Positions 18,433 to 28,888 are shown, counted from the first letter of the stretch. The stretch: 64,000 nt of DNA from Psychrobacter sp. FDAARGOS_221 (GCF_002313155.2 NZ_NWFK02000001.1:868001-932000), one strand, 5' to 3'. Numbers and translations: made by a program. Notes: generated by a model from the sequence alone, not told the origin.

Positions 18433-18753
18433 CTAGTCGTAGCGATTGTCTTGTGATTCTTTCATACGTGACTGAGCTTGAGCCAATAGCACATCAGATG
18501 GCGGTGATTGGACAAAATAGCCTTGTGACTCTAATTTAGCGATCACCTCTTGCTTATCTACTCGTGCCAGCTTTTTGGTTTCTGCTAAGTCTAAATGCAT
18601 TAAAAACTTAGATTCGCCCAAGCTTTGGCGCAGCTCTTTTGGTAACACACCAAGCCAATCTTTTAGCTCATCGGTATCATTAGGATAATCTGGACGCGCG
18701 ATATAAACATACATTTCACTGTGTTTTGGAAACTTATAAATATCACAATGCAT
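18433..18753 (-). CDS. YcgL domain-containing protein
   Basis: Small cytoplasmic YcgL-family protein (106 residues). It begins MHCDIYKFPKHSEMYVYIA, has the family run LKDWLGVLPKELRQSLG and FLMHLDLAETKKLARVDKQEVIAKLESQGYFVQSPP, and ends in a charged tail. The family's structure is known but its role is not. In many gammaproteobacteria ycgL sits beside rnd; here rnd (26184-27494) is about 7.4 kb away on the same strand, with the glycine-cleavage block between them. Confidence 0.93.
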   Translation of the reverse strand: MHCDIYKFPKHSEMYVYIARPDYPNDTDELKDWLGVLPKELRQSLGESKFLMHLDLAETKKLARVDKQEVIAKLESQGYFVQSPPSDVLLAQAQSRMKESQDNRYD

Positions 18754-18884
18754 ACTAAATCCAACCTTGTTAATTCATTTTTTATAAGCGGCTATTGTAA
18801 CATGATTGAACCAATCTTAGCGTATGCTTAAACCCAATTATCGCCACTTTAATCCACACTTATTAGCGCAGAAGAATTTGTTAC

Positions 18885-18913
18885 TTGTAAAATAGTGCCA
18901 CACCTTTCATAAT
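18885..18913 (+). promoter_or_regulatory. Promoter of the gcv leader
   Basis: The -35-like TTGTAA (18885-18890), a 17-base spacer and the -10-like CATAAT (18908-18913) place transcription start near 18920, just before the first glycine aptamer. Confidence 0.55.
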
Positions 18914-18924
18914 AGCACTGTTTT

Positions 18925-19297
18925 TCAGGAGAGCGCAGTAAGCGAATACCGTATTGTATGACTCGTATCATATGACTATAGGTATCACTGCCACCGAAGG
19001 CGTAATCACCCTGCCAATCGCTCAGGTAACCGGACTGAATAACTCATTAATCTTGTCAGCACCTTAAGCGGTGTTGCAGCAAGAGCTTGAAAGCCAAACA
19101 CTTTAAAGCAGCAATGACAAATCTGGAGAGAGATACATTTTAGCAAATGCTTAGGCACAGGCTGGTATCCACCGAAGGGGAAAAGACATGTTAGTTTTAA
19201 TTTGCTAAACAGCTACATGCTATTGATTCAATAAAGACAATAGCAGCAGCTAAATTACAACTAAGATGACGAAAATCTCAGGTCACAGGACAGATGG
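18925..19297 (+). ncRNA. Tandem glycine riboswitch upstream of gcvT
   Basis: Two glycine aptamers are visible. The first (about 18925-19040) has GGAGAG, CCACCGAAGG at 18991-19000, CTCAGG at 19021-19026 and CGGAC, closed by P1 TTCAG/CTGAA, with P2 GCAGT/ACTGC and P3 GCG/CGC. The second (about 19120-19297) has GGAGAG, CACCGAAGGGG, CTCAGG near 19279-19284 and AGGAC, with P1 ATCT/AGAT and P2 GATAC/GTATC. Its P3 is greatly extended (about 100 bases) and includes the hairpin GCTATTG/CAATAGC. The linker between aptamers is about 80 bases. It lies directly upstream of glycine-cleavage genes, the usual targets of this class, where glycine generally switches expression on. Confidence 0.93.
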
Positions 19298-19409
19298 GGC
19301 AAATAAGTTAGACAAGACATCTTATGTCAGTAATGATGAAATCATAGACTGTATTACAGCTTTGGTTTTAACTGATGGATGACGCTTGTTGCTTATTTGC
19401 CCTTTTTTG
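19297..19409 (+). terminator. Putative expression-platform terminator of the glycine riboswitch
   Basis: GGGCAAATAAG (19298-19308), immediately after the second P1, pairs with CTTATTTGCCC (19392-19402), which runs into TTTTTT. The intervening 83 bases contain small hairpins such as GACAT-CTT-ATGTC, and ACAAG/CTTGT extends the main stem. An intrinsic terminator adjoining aptamer 2 fits transcriptional control. Confidence 0.65.
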
Positions 19410-19665
19410 TTGTCTGTCAGTTTTGGTTTCTTATTAGCGCAGCCAGTTACTGTCACTTTATTAACCAGTTACTGCCGCCTTAATTCATAAGACTAGAATT
19501 AATAGGACTAGGCAGTCCGAGCATATTAAGCATGTTCAAAGCAGCTTATTTTAAGCAGCAGATTAATACTTAATCAATCACACAATTATTAAAATCGTTA
19601 TACCCACGCTATGGTTATGCTGCGCAAAAAATCATAGCCTTATCTATACCACACAAGGATTTGTC

Positions 19666-20811
19666 ATGAGCACTTTACAACGTACGCCTTTTTATCAATC
19701 TCACTTAGATGCTGGCGGCAAGCTGGTAGATTTCTCAGGTTGGGAACTACCGATTCATTATGGGTCACAAATTGACGAGCATGAAGCGGTTCGTACCGAT
19801 GCCGGTATGTTCGATGTATCACACATGGTGATTACTGATGTCGCTGGCCCACAAGCCAAAGCCTGGTTACAAAAGCTACTGGCTAACGATGTGGCTAAAT
19901 TAAAAACCGTTGGTAAAGCCTTATACTCAGGCATGCTTAACGAAGAAGGCGGCATCATTGATGACCTAATCGTTTACTTAATGAACGAAGCAGAAACCGA
20001 ATATCGTATCGTTTCAAACGCCGCAACCCGTGACAAAGACTTGGCCCAATTCAACAAAGTCGCAGCAGACTTCGATGTTGAGCTAACTGAACGTCCTGAG
20101 CTTGCCATGCTAGCGGTTCAAGGCCCTAAAGCGGTTGCTAAGCTAAAACAAGCCAAGCCAAACTGGTCAGACATCCTTGATGAAATTAAGCCTTTCGTTG
20201 GTGCTGACTTAGCTGAAATTGAAAGCGACAACTGGTTTGTGGCACGTACTGGCTACACTGGTGAAGATGGTGTGGAAGTAATTTTACCAGGCGAGCAAGC
20301 ACAAGCGTTTTATAGCCTATTACTAGACAATGGCGTTAAGCCTGCTGGTCTTGGCGCTCGTGATACCTTGCGTATGGAAGCCGGTATGAACTTATACGGC
20401 CATGATATGGACGAGTCAACCAGCCCTTATGAGTGCAACATGGGTTGGACCTTAGCATTAAAAGATGATCGTGACTTTGTCGGTCGTGAGGCTTTAGTTG
20501 CTAAGCGTCAGCAGTCAAAAGAAGACGGCACCGCTATGAAGCAAGTGGGTCTATTATTAGAAACCCGCGGCGTGTTGCGTGAAGGCATGACAGTGACCAT
20601 CAATCAAGGCACTGACAATGAGCAAACGGGCACCATCACCAGTGGTACCTTCTCACCTAGCCTAAAACAGTCTATCGCTATTGCTCGCATTCCAGCCAAT
20701 GTTAGCGACGAAGACAGCGTACAGGTTGATTTGCGCGGTAAAGGTAAGTTTGTTGACTTACGTGTATTAAAGCTACCGTTCGTTCGTAATGGCGAAAAGC
20801 AATTCGATTAA
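19666..20811 (+). CDS. gcvT: Aminomethyltransferase, glycine cleavage T protein
   Basis: T protein of the glycine cleavage system: transfers the methylene group from aminomethylated H protein to tetrahydrofolate, releasing ammonia. The 381 residues contain the N-terminal [43 protein letters not shown] near residue 50, the folate-binding [13 protein letters not shown] and [21 protein letters not shown] segments with the catalytic aspartate, and the C-terminal barrel. AAGGA precedes the ATG. It is the first gene behind the glycine riboswitch, followed by gcvH and, after an inserted nitroreductase gene, gcvP. Confidence 0.97.
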   Translation: MSTLQRTPFYQSHLDAGGKLVDFSGWELPIHYGSQIDEHEAVRTDAGMFDVSHMVITDVAGPQAKAWLQKLLANDVAKLKTVGKALYSGMLNEEGGIIDDLIVYLMNEAETEYRIVSNAATRDKDLAQFNKVAADFDVELTERPELAMLAVQGPKAVAKLKQAKPNWSDILDEIKPFVGADLAEIESDNWFVARTGYTGEDGVEVILPGEQAQAFYSLLLDNGVKPAGLGARDTLRMEAGMNLYGHDMDESTSPYECNMGWTLALKDDRDFVGREALVAKRQQSKEDGTAMKQVGLLLETRGVLREGMTVTINQGTDNEQTGTITSGTFSPSLKQSIAIARIPANVSDEDSVQVDLRGKGKFVDLRVLKLPFVRNGEKQFD

Positions 20812-20958
20812 TATTATTATTTATTTTTTTAAAACCTTTTGTGATATGTTTACTTTAATAGCTTAATTGCATTGTCGTTAGTTTTATTCTAATTACTTTT
20901 AATGTGATTAAGCTATGATTCGATTTCACCCAACCCTCTACCTTAATTGGAGAAACCC

Positions 20959-21339
20959 ATGAGTAATGTACCAAGCGAGTTAAAGTATGTAGCAAGCCAC
21001 GAATGGTTACGTCTAGAAGATGACGGCACCATCACTGTTGGTATTACCGACCACGCTCAAGACGCACTAGGCGATATCGTCTATGTTGAACTGCCTGATG
21101 TAGGCGATACCGTTGCTGTTGATGATGAAGTGGCGGTTGTTGAGTCTGTTAAAGCAGCCTCTGACGTTTATGCCCCTATCACTGGTGAAGTTGTGGCGAT
21201 CAACGAAGCGCTTGAAGACGAGCCTGAAGTAATCAACACTGACCCATACGGTGACGGCTGGATGTATCGTATCAAGCCAGACAATGTTGATGACTATGAA
21301 GCATTATTGTCTGCTGAAGAGTATCAAGCTGACCTGTAA
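20959..21339 (+). CDS. gcvH: Glycine cleavage system H protein
   Basis: Lipoyl carrier protein that shuttles the aminomethyl group between P, T and L proteins. The 126 residues show [37 protein letters not shown] and the lipoylated lysine in [15 protein letters not shown] near residue 64. An in-frame TTG at 20947 overlaps the ribosome site; GGAGA (20949-20953) fits the ATG at 20959, which gives the normal length. It lies 147 bases after gcvT with no terminator between them. Confidence 0.97.
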   Translation: MSNVPSELKYVASHEWLRLEDDGTITVGITDHAQDALGDIVYVELPDVGDTVAVDDEVAVVESVKAASDVYAPITGEVVAINEALEDEPEVINTDPYGDGWMYRIKPDNVDDYEALLSAEEYQADL

Positions 21340-21436
21340 TATCAGGTAGTGATTACTGATTGATAATCGTCTTATAAAGCGTTGTTTCATTAACATGGGA
21401 CAACGCACTTAATTATTAAACCAACCACTTTTAAGC

Positions 21437-21478
21437 AACTGCTTTAAATTAACTGATTTAATTTAACTGCTTTAATTT
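21437..21478 (+). repeat. Three tandem copies of a 14-bp unit
   Basis: AACTGCTTTAAATT, AACTGATTTAATTT and AACTGCTTTAATTT lie head to tail at 21437-21450, 21451-21464 and 21465-21478, between gcvH and the nitroreductase gene. They may be only a local slippage product. Confidence 0.8.
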
Positions 21479-21547
21479 ATAAAAATTTTTCCATTCAAAG
21501 TTTTTAAAGTCACGATACTTGACCTGACTTGCAAAGGATATGCCAAA

Positions 21548-22339
21548 ATGACGAACCCGCAACATGATGCGTCACAGGTAAATAGCCAGACTGCTCATGA
21601 CACAAATAGCGAAACAGGACGTATAAAAGCGCCTAATCTTAATGCTTTTAAACAGGTTATAGAGTCTCGTCGCTCAGTAAGACGATTTACAGAAACACCC
21701 ATACCTGATGAGGTTTTAAAAGATTGTTTGCGTATGGCAATGCTTGCCCCTAACGCGAGTAACCTACAACAATGGGAGTTTTATGTTATTGACTCTGCAG
21801 AAGTTAAACAACAAGCCGTAAAACTTTGTTTGGGTCAAAATGCTGCCAAAACGTCTAGTAGACTTATTGCCGTCGTGGCACGTACAGATAACTGGCGTCA
21901 ACACAGCAAACAGATTATTGATGAATACCCAGAAAAGCCTGTACCACCCAAAGTGAAGCGATATTACGAAAAGCTAATACCGCTCGTTTATACCCAGGAT
22001 CCGGTAAACGCCTTAGCGTTGGTTAAATGGGGGTTTGCGACTGCTCATCGCAAACTCAAAGGTCCAGTAGTAACACCGTACTATACTCAGGCTGATCAAG
22101 TAAAATGGGCGCTTAGTAACACTTTTTTAGCCGCTGAAAACTTGATGCTGGCTTTAAGAGCCTATGGATTCGATAGCTGCCCGATGGGCGGGTTTGATGA
22201 ACCTGGTATGAAAAAACTATTAGGCCTTGGCCGTCACCATCACATTGCTATGATGATCGGTGCTGGCGAAAGAGCACACAATGGTATTTATAATGAACAG
22301 TTTAGATTTGATTACGACCAGTTTGTTAAACACGTTTAA
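21548..22339 (+). CDS. Nitroreductase-family flavoprotein inserted in the gcv cluster
   Basis: FMN-dependent NAD(P)H oxidoreductase of the nitroreductase superfamily, 263 residues. The N-terminal FMN-binding signature SRRSVRRFTETPIPDEVL near residue 37 is followed by MAMLAPNASNLQQWEFYVID, and the C-terminal half has LMLALRAYGFDSCPMGGFDEPGMKKLLGL and MMIGAGE. A 35-residue polar N-terminal extension precedes the fold. AAAGGA lies before ATG 21548. It sits between gcvH and gcvP on the same strand with no terminator visible, so it may be expressed with them, although no link to glycine metabolism is known. Its substrate is unknown. Confidence 0.9.
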   Translation: MTNPQHDASQVNSQTAHDTNSETGRIKAPNLNAFKQVIESRRSVRRFTETPIPDEVLKDCLRMAMLAPNASNLQQWEFYVIDSAEVKQQAVKLCLGQNAAKTSSRLIAVVARTDNWRQHSKQIIDEYPEKPVPPKVKRYYEKLIPLVYTQDPVNALALVKWGFATAHRKLKGPVVTPYYTQADQVKWALSNTFLAAENLMLALRAYGFDSCPMGGFDEPGMKKLLGLGRHHHIAMMIGAGERAHNGIYNEQFRFDYDQFVKHV

Positions 22340-22452
22340 TTTTAATCTTTACTATGAGCATAGCTCACTCTCTTTAACCCTGATTAACCGTTTGCACCCT
22401 TCTTAGTGTAAAACCCCAGCTCCTCGTTTGACTTAAATTATTAAGGATCAAC

Positions 22453-25335
22453 ATGACTGCACAACAGACCACTTTTTCTAACTTATTTGATGAGGCACGC
22501 TTTGTCTCACGCCATTTAGGTTCAAGCACCGATAATCAACAAGCGATGCTAAAAGCCATCGGCTATGATGACATGGACAGCTTTATCGCTGATACCGTAC
22601 CTGAAGCGGTACGTATGAACCGTGAACTTGAATTGCCTGCTGCTATGAGTGAGCACAATGCTCTGGCTAAGCTGCGTTCAATGGCGGATAACATCACTGT
22701 TAACAAAAGCTATATCGGCCAAGGCTACTCACCAGTACGTATGCCAGCGGTTATTCAGCGTAACGTGCTAGAAAATCCAGGTTGGTACACTGCTTACACC
22801 CCATACCAAGCTGAAATCTCACAAGGCCGCCTAGAAGCCTTATTAAACTTCCAACAAGTATGTATCGACTTAACTGGTCTTGAAATGGCCGGCGCATCAC
22901 TTCTTGATGAAGCCACAGCCGCTGCTGAAGGTATGGCGATGGCCAAACGTGTCAGCAAGTCAAAGTCGAACCAGTTCTTCGTTGATGAGCGTGTTTATCC
23001 ACAAACATTAGACGTCATCAAAACCCGCGCCAAATACTTTGGCTGGGAAGTTGTGGTTGGTGACTTTGAAACCGCTAAATCTGGCGACTTCTTTGGTGCC
23101 CTATTCCAGTATGTCGGCCGCGAAGGTGACGTGGTTGACTTAACTGACGTGATCGCTGCAGTTAAAGAAAAGAAAACCTACGCATTAGTAGCCAGTGACA
23201 TCATGAGCTTGGTGTTATTAAAATCACCAGCTGCAATGGGCGCAGACGTGGCTTTAGGTAGCACTCAGCGCTTTGGTATCCCAATGGGCTTTGGTGGTCC
23301 ACACGCCGCTTACTTTGCCTTTACTGACAAAGCCAAACGTTCAGCACCTGGCCGTATTATTGGTGTGTCTAAAGACGCCCAAGGTCAAACTGCACTACGT
23401 ATGGCACTACAAACACGTGAGCAGCACATCCGCCGTGAAAAAGCCAACTCAAACATCTGTACTTCGCAAGTACTGTTAGCCAACCTAGCTGGCATGTATG
23501 CGGTTTATCATGGTCCTGAAGGCCTAAAACGTATTGCTACTCGTATCCACGCTTTAGCAACTGCCTTTAGTGATGCAATCAAAGCTGCTGGTGGTGACCT
23601 TAAAGTGGTTCACGATCAAATCTTTGACACCGTATTAATTGATTGCGGCTCTGAAAAACTGGCCACTCAAATCTTTGAAAATGCCGACAATGTTGGTTAC
23701 AACTTATGGCGTGAAGGCGACAGCAAGTTAGCGGTATCTTTCTCTGAAACCAGTGATCAAGCAGACTTTGAAATTCTAACGCAACTGTTTACTAATAAAG
23801 CGCAATCGTTAGAAGCTGATGCTAAAGTATCTCTAGATGCGTCACTACTACGTGAAGATGACATCTTAACTCATCCTGTGTTCAACTCTCATCACACAGA
23901 GCACGAGATGCTTCGCTATCTGAAGAAGCTAGAAGACAAAGACTTAGCGATGAACCGCAGCATGATCTCGTTAGGCAGCTGTACCATGAAGCTAAACGCA
24001 ACCAGCGAAATGCTTCCGATTACTTGGAATGAGTTTGCCAATGTGCATCCATTTGCGCCAAAAGAGCAAGTCACTGGCTATCTAGATATGATCGAAAGCT
24101 TGCAAGAGCAGCTAAAAGCCATCACTGGTTTTGATGACATCTCTATGCAGCCAAACTCTGGTGCTTCTGGTGAATATGCCGGTCTATTAGCGATTCGTCG
24201 CTATCATGAGTCATTGGGTGAAACCGATCGTGATGTGTGCTTAATTCCAAAATCAGCGCACGGTACCAACCCAGCAACCGCCAACATGATGGGCATGAAG
24301 GTTGTGGTGGTAGCGACAGATGATAACGGTAACGTTGACATAGATGACCTAAAAGCCAAATGTGAAGAGCATAGCGACAACTTAGGTGCGCTGATGATCA
24401 CTTACCCATCAACCCATGGTGTGTTCGAGCCAGGTATTCGTGACATCTGTGACTTGATTCATAATCATGGCGGTCAGGTGTATATGGACGGCGCAAACAT
24501 GAACGCTCAAGTGGGCGTAATGCAGCCAGCTGACGTGGGTGCTGACGTATTGCACATGAACTTGCACAAAACCTTCTGTATCCCTCATGGTGGCGGCGGT
24601 CCAGGCATGGGTCCTATCGGCATGAAGTCACACTTAGCACCGTTCAAAGCTAACCACAGCGTGACGCCAGTATTTAACGCGCCACAAGAGACTTCTGCGG
24701 TATCTGCAGCGCCATATGGCTCAGCCAGCATCTTACCTATCTCATGGATGTACATCACCATGATGGGACGTGATGGTCTGTTAGAAGCCACTAAGTCTGC
24801 ACTACTAAATGCCAACTACGTTGCCAGCCAGTTAAAAGACGACTACCCTGTTCTTTACACTGGTAAAAATGGCCGTGTGGCACACGAATGTATCATCGAC
24901 ATCCGCCCACTTAAAGAAGAGACTGGCATCTCTGAAGCAGACATTGCTAAGCGCTTAATGGACTATGGTTTCCACGCACCAACCATGAGTTTCCCAGTTG
25001 CTGGTACCTTGATGATTGAGCCAACAGAGTCAGAAGCCAAGCATGAGCTTGACCGCTTTATCTCTGCATTGAAGACCATCAAGCAAGAAGCAATGAAAGT
25101 TAAAGATGGTACGGATGGCTGGACATTGGAAGACAATCCATTGGTTAATGCCCCACACACTGCTTTTGTTATCTCAGCAGAAGACTGGGCGCACCCATAC
25201 AGCCGTGATACAGCAGCCTTCCCATTAGACTATATCCGTGAGCACAAATTCTGGCCATCAGTGGGCCGCATTGATGATGTGTATGGCGATAAGAACCTAA
25301 TGTGTAGCTGCCCTAGCATCGAAAACTACATGTAA
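22453..25335 (+). CDS. gcvP: Glycine dehydrogenase (decarboxylating), P protein
   Basis: Single-chain P protein that decarboxylates glycine with PLP and loads the aminomethyl group onto lipoyl-H protein. The 960 residues comprise the N-terminal half ([58 protein letters not shown]) and the catalytic C-terminal half with the PLP lysine Lys706 in [17 protein letters not shown]. It ends with [14 protein letters not shown], typical of the family. AAGGA precedes the ATG. It is the last gcv gene; a strong terminator follows. Confidence 0.98.
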   Translation: MTAQQTTFSNLFDEARFVSRHLGSSTDNQQAMLKAIGYDDMDSFIADTVPEAVRMNRELELPAAMSEHNALAKLRSMADNITVNKSYIGQGYSPVRMPAVIQRNVLENPGWYTAYTPYQAEISQGRLEALLNFQQVCIDLTGLEMAGASLLDEATAAAEGMAMAKRVSKSKSNQFFVDERVYPQTLDVIKTRAKYFGWEVVVGDFETAKSGDFFGALFQYVGREGDVVDLTDVIAAVKEKKTYALVASDIMSLVLLKSPAAMGADVALGSTQRFGIPMGFGGPHAAYFAFTDKAKRSAPGRIIGVSKDAQGQTALRMALQTREQHIRREKANSNICTSQVLLANLAGMYAVYHGPEGLKRIATRIHALATAFSDAIKAAGGDLKVVHDQIFDTVLIDCGSEKLATQIFENADNVGYNLWREGDSKLAVSFSETSDQADFEILTQLFTNKAQSLEADAKVSLDASLLREDDILTHPVFNSHHTEHEMLRYLKKLEDKDLAMNRSMISLGSCTMKLNATSEMLPITWNEFANVHPFAPKEQVTGYLDMIESLQEQLKAITGFDDISMQPNSGASGEYAGLLAIRRYHESLGETDRDVCLIPKSAHGTNPATANMMGMKVVVVATDDNGNVDIDDLKAKCEEHSDNLGALMITYPSTHGVFEPGIRDICDLIHNHGGQVYMDGANMNAQVGVMQPADVGADVLHMNLHKTFCIPHGGGGPGMGPIGMKSHLAPFKANHSVTPVFNAPQETSAVSAAPYGSASILPISWMYITMMGRDGLLEATKSALLNANYVASQLKDDYPVLYTGKNGRVAHECIIDIRPLKEETGISEADIAKRLMDYGFHAPTMSFPVAGTLMIEPTESEAKHELDRFISALKTIKQEAMKVKDGTDGWTLEDNPLVNAPHTAFVISAEDWAHPYSRDTAAFPLDYIREHKFWPSVGRIDDVYGDKNLMCSCPSIENYM

Positions 25336-25372
25336 TATCACAACGGTAGTATTTAGTTTTAATAGCTTACAT

Positions 25373-25411
25373 AAAAACCTGCAAATCGCTTGATTTGCAG
25401 GTTTTTTTTGT
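25373..25411 (+). terminator. Terminator of gcvP
   Basis: Perfect 15-bp stem AAAAACCTGCAAATC (25373-25387) with GATTTGCAGGTTTTT (25392-25406), a 4-base loop and a T-run. Confidence 0.92.
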
Positions 25412-25451
25412 TTAACGTAAAGCTTATCTATCCAATCATTAAGATACGCTT

Positions 25452-26174
25452 ATGTCACAGCCAGCTGCTCTAAAGCCCTCCTATCTTAGCGTAGCAGACT
25501 CGCCAGCCACTGCGCGGGTCAATCTGCCTTTGGTAGTGCTGATACATGGACTGCATCAACGCGGTTTTATTATGTCGGTGCTTGGCAAGCGTCTTAAAGC
25601 ACAAGGATTTGACACCCATCTGCATGATTATCACAGTTTAAGTGCACCCATTGAAGAGCACAGCCGCAGTCTTAACCTATGGCTCGAGGCCAATTACAAT
25701 CCTAGCGATATGTTGTATTTGGTAGGACACAGCTTAGGAGGATTAGTGATACGCGATTTCATTGAACGTTATCCGCATTGGTCAATCGGACGCTGCGTTA
25801 CCTTAGGTACGCCGCATAACGGCAGTATTAGCGCAGAGTATGTCAGTAGATTACTGCCGGTTGCGGTAGGCGCCGCCTATCAAGGCGCGCTCGATGGGGA
25901 TATAGCGCCATTACCGGATAGGATTAGCTTGGGGGTGATTGCTGGCAATAAGCCTCATGGATTGGGTCAACTATTTTTGAACCATTACAAGCGCAAGGCT
26001 AAATTGAGTGCAGAACAAAGCGCGCATGATGGCACGGTGTTCGTTAGTGAAACACGCTTGGTCAATGCGCGCGATCATTTGGTGCTACCGGTATCGCATA
26101 CCGGCATGTTGGTCAACAAAACTGTGGCTGACCAAACTTCCTATTTCTTATTACATGGCCACTTTAAGCGCTAA
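25452..26174 (+). CDS. Lipase-like alpha/beta hydrolase
   Basis: Alpha/beta hydrolase of 240 residues. The oxyanion segment VVLIHGLHQRG lies near residue 28, the nucleophile elbow GHSLGG near residue 92, then TLGTPHNGS near residue 118, as in triacylglycerol lipases and PGAP1-like esterases, and a candidate catalytic histidine sits in VLPVSHTGML near residue 215. No signal peptide is evident, so it is probably cytoplasmic. It ends ten bases from the 3' end of convergent rnd, with no terminator between them. The substrate cannot be inferred. Confidence 0.88.
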   Translation: MSQPAALKPSYLSVADSPATARVNLPLVVLIHGLHQRGFIMSVLGKRLKAQGFDTHLHDYHSLSAPIEEHSRSLNLWLEANYNPSDMLYLVGHSLGGLVIRDFIERYPHWSIGRCVTLGTPHNGSISAEYVSRLLPVAVGAAYQGALDGDIAPLPDRISLGVIAGNKPHGLGQLFLNHYKRKAKLSAEQSAHDGTVFVSETRLVNARDHLVLPVSHTGMLVNKTVADQTSYFLLHGHFKR

Positions 26175-26183
26175 CCATCAAAC

Positions 26184-27494
26184 TCAACTATCAGATTCTT
26201 TATCCGACTGATTATCATCATCGTCAGGCATATTCATGCCCGCTTTTAACGCTTCTTTATGAGTATTAATCAAAGGAATCAAAGTATCCATTACCCACTC
26301 ATTACGCCAACCTTTCAAGCCCTCTGGCAGCTGAGTTAACGGTAATTCATAGGCCACAATTTCATACAGCTGCGACAGCCATTTTTTGCGCATAAGCACA
26401 TTGGCGGGTACACCAATATCGTCGGCATAGGTTTTTACCGCGGCATCGACTGCTTTGGAGAGGGTCTTATCTTTAGAGCGATAAGGCGGTAATATACGAG
26501 CCGGCTGCTCTTCTGGGGTTAAGGTTCTGGCATGACTAATGACGCTTAATAACTCATCGCCATACAAGCGCACCATGCTGCGATGCATGGTTGTTTTTTG
26601 GGTCAACTGCTTAATGCTGGTCGGCATCTCAAGCACCACATCCCGCACCGCTTGTTTTTTTAGAATGAAGGTTTTTGGCTGATTGGTGGCTCGTGCCAGT
26701 GCTTCACGCCAGCTCGATACCGCTTGCAATACCGCAAGCTGCTCGCCGGTATAGCGAAAGTCTGCCATAGCTAAATAAGTGGCATCATTTTCAATATTGG
26801 CCGACTCATACAGCTCTTTGGCATAGAGCTGACAATCTTCGACCACTTGATCATAGAGACCATTTTTTTGTAATTGCTGCTCCAAGATATCGTACAGATT
26901 AAGCAAATAGCGCACATCATCAATGGCATAGCTTTCTTGTTCTTGGCTTAGCGGTCTGGCCAACCAATCTGATTGACTCTCGCCTTTTTCTAACTGCACA
27001 TCCAGCTCTTGGCTTACTGCCTGCTGATAACCCATTTGCAGCTGACCGGTTAAGTATGCCAGCGCAATCTGCGTATCAAATACATTGGTGAGCTCAGGGC
27101 TGTTAGACAGTAAGTAAAAGATACCGAGATCTTCGCCGCAAGCATGCCAAATCATTTGCGGCATCTCTTCAAGTACTACCCAAAACTCAGTCAAATCAAG
27201 CTTTGGTGCGTCGATTAAATAGATACTTTCACCAGTATTAATTTGTACCAGTGCCAGAATCGGGAAATAGGTGTTACGTTTAATAAACTCAGTATCAAGC
27301 GCAATACGATCTTGGGTCTCTAAATCATCAAGACAGGCTTCTAGCGCATCAAAGTCCGATACCCAGTACACTGGCAAATCGGTCGATGCCTGCAAATCTT
27401 GTTGAATACGCTCAATATCTATCAGCTTACTGTCATCATAAATCGATGCTAATTTTGGCTTACTCGGCTGCTTATCATGCACGGACTGAGTCAT
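26184..27494 (-). CDS. rnd: Ribonuclease D
   Basis: DEDD-family 3'-5' exoribonuclease for tRNA and stable RNA maturation. The 436 residues carry ExoI IALDTEFIKRNTYFP, ExoII IWHACGEDLGIFYLL, ExoIII YAIDDVRYLLNLYDIL, then an HRDC region (LAVLQAVSSWREALARATNQPKTFILKKQAV). It is longer than the E. coli enzyme, with extra N-terminal sequence and an acidic C-terminal tail (MPDDDDNQSDKESDS). ATG 27494. Confidence 0.95.
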   Translation of the reverse strand: MTQSVHDKQPSKPKLASIYDDSKLIDIERIQQDLQASTDLPVYWVSDFDALEACLDDLETQDRIALDTEFIKRNTYFPILALVQINTGESIYLIDAPKLDLTEFWVVLEEMPQMIWHACGEDLGIFYLLSNSPELTNVFDTQIALAYLTGQLQMGYQQAVSQELDVQLEKGESQSDWLARPLSQEQESYAIDDVRYLLNLYDILEQQLQKNGLYDQVVEDCQLYAKELYESANIENDATYLAMADFRYTGEQLAVLQAVSSWREALARATNQPKTFILKKQAVRDVVLEMPTSIKQLTQKTTMHRSMVRLYGDELLSVISHARTLTPEEQPARILPPYRSKDKTLSKAVDAAVKTYADDIGVPANVLMRKKWLSQLYEIVAYELPLTQLPEGLKGWRNEWVMDTLIPLINTHKEALKAGMNMPDDDDNQSDKESDS

Positions 27495-27609
27495 TAGGGC
27501 CTTCTTTCTTGATGTTATAAAATAAGTAAAACAAAGGTTATTAAAAATAAGTTTATTTTGATACGCTTGCGCTAGTCAGTATTAAACTACTCTGCTGAAT
27601 ATTAAACCA

Positions 27610-28197
27610 CTAAGAGCGGTTTTGTAACGCCTGCGATAAAGTCATACTGTCTAGATACTCAAGCTCGCCGCCCATAGGAATACCTTGAGCAATGCGAGTG
27701 ACTTTACCCACATGCCGGCGCACGGCCTCGGCAATAAAATGTGCCGTGGTCTGCCCTTCTACCGTGGTGCTGGTCGCCAAAATGATTTCTTCAACCGGGG
27801 CGGCTTTCACTCGATTGACCAATTGATCGATATTTAAGTCATCAGCATTGATGCCATCAAGCGGCGATAGATGCCCGCCAAGCACAAAATAACGACCACG
27901 ATAGCCGGCAGTTTGTTCAATGGCCATCACATCAGAAGCGGTCTCAACCACACACAGCAGCAAATCATCACGACGCGGATCCAAACAAATCGGACAAACC
28001 TCATCGTCACTAAACGAGTGACACTGACGACACTCAATAATGTCATGCATAGCAACATCTAACGCTTGTGCCAGCGCCATGCCCTGAGGGCGTTTACCAT
28101 TTAACAAATGCAGTGCCATTCTCTGCGCAGTCTTTTGACCAACGCCTGGCAATACCCGCAGCTGCTTAACCAAATTATCAAATTTTTCGGTTAACAA
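27610..28197 (-). CDS. recR: Recombination protein RecR
   Basis: RecFOR-pathway mediator that helps load RecA at single-strand gaps. The 195 residues include the helix-hairpin-helix ([18 protein letters not shown]), a four-cysteine zinc finger ([16 protein letters not shown]) and a Toprim domain ([17 protein letters not shown]), then [15 protein letters not shown]. The start is TTG at 28197-28195: the codon immediately upstream in frame is TGA, so no longer start is possible, and AAGGTG sits six bases before it. It follows ybaB on the same strand, but a hairpin between the two suggests partial uncoupling. Confidence 0.96.
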   Translation of the reverse strand: MLTEKFDNLVKQLRVLPGVGQKTAQRMALHLLNGKRPQGMALAQALDVAMHDIIECRQCHSFSDDEVCPICLDPRRDDLLLCVVETASDVMAIEQTAGYRGRYFVLGGHLSPLDGINADDLNIDQLVNRVKAAPVEEIILATSTTVEGQTTAHFIAEAVRRHVGKVTRIAQGIPMGGELEYLDSMTLSQALQNRS

Positions 28198-28304
28198 TCA
28201 ATCACCTTTGTCTTCTATTTATGTTTGTCGTCTATTTATGTGCGTGTTTTTACTGAGAGTTTATTAGTCGGTTTATTCTAAATCAGTAAAAATTAAAACC
28301 GCTA

Positions 28305-28343
28305 AAAATAAAAAAGGGAGGTAACTAAATACATTACCACCCT
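28305..28343 (-). terminator. Terminator between ybaB and recR
   Basis: On the minus strand AGGGTGGTAA pairs with TTACCTCCCT (one mismatch, 9-base loop), and the second arm runs into TTTTTTTATTTTT. Confidence 0.7.
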
Positions 28344-28351
28344 AGGTGTTG

Positions 28352-28398
28352 CGATTCATTTAATAAGCCATTAGCTAATTTAATAGGCCATTAGCTGA
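28352..28398. repeat. Tandem 20-bp near-repeat next to the ybaB stop
   Basis: TTTAATAAGCCATTAGCTAA is followed at once by TTTAATAGGCCATTAGCTGA. It is a short direct duplication just beyond the end of ybaB. Confidence 0.6.
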
Positions 28399-28415
28399 CT
28401 GTGTGAATGCGCTTA

Positions 28416-28748
28416 TTAGCCGAATAGACCTTGCATGCCTGGTGGTAAGCCCATGCCGCTTGTCGCATCTGCTAAGGTTTTGTCTGATAATTCATCAGCT
28501 TTAGTCACTGCGGCGTTGATTGCTGCTGCAATTAAGTCTTCAATTAAATCAGGCTCATCTTCAAGTAAGCTTGGGTCAATTGATAAACGCTTCACCACAT
28601 GACGGCCTGTCATGGTTACTTTAACCAGACCATTACCGGCTTCAGCTTGTACTTCTTTGTCCGCAAGTTCTTTTTTTGCCTTTTCAACATTGGCTTCCAC
28701 TTGCTTTTGCATGGCTTGCGCCTGTTGCATTAGAGCCTGAATATTCAT
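28416..28748 (-). CDS. ybaB: YbaB/EbfC nucleoid-associated protein
   Basis: Small DNA-binding protein of the YbaB/EbfC family, 110 residues. The N-terminal helix [33 protein letters not shown] is followed by [30 protein letters not shown] and a Gly/Met-rich tail ([14 protein letters not shown]). It normally lies between dnaX and recR; here recR follows but the upstream neighbour is metZ and no dnaX is present in the window. Confidence 0.96.
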   Translation of the reverse strand: MNIQALMQQAQAMQKQVEANVEKAKKELADKEVQAEAGNGLVKVTMTGRHVVKRLSIDPSLLEDEPDLIEDLIAAAINAAVTKADELSDKTLADATSGMGLPPGMQGLFG

Positions 28749-28888
28749 AATTACCTCTATAAGTCATCACAGATTGGGTTTTGGCTGTCGCCGTCAATGG
28801 GGTTATTATACTGATAACTGTGCGTGCTGTCTAAAGTAAATAGCGCAGTTATGTTGCTAATCAGCAACCGCTTAACTTCAGCAACTGA

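Noticed and set aside
21437..21478. CRISPR-like array
   Set aside because: The units are 14 bp, directly abutting and without spacers, so this is a simple tandem repeat.
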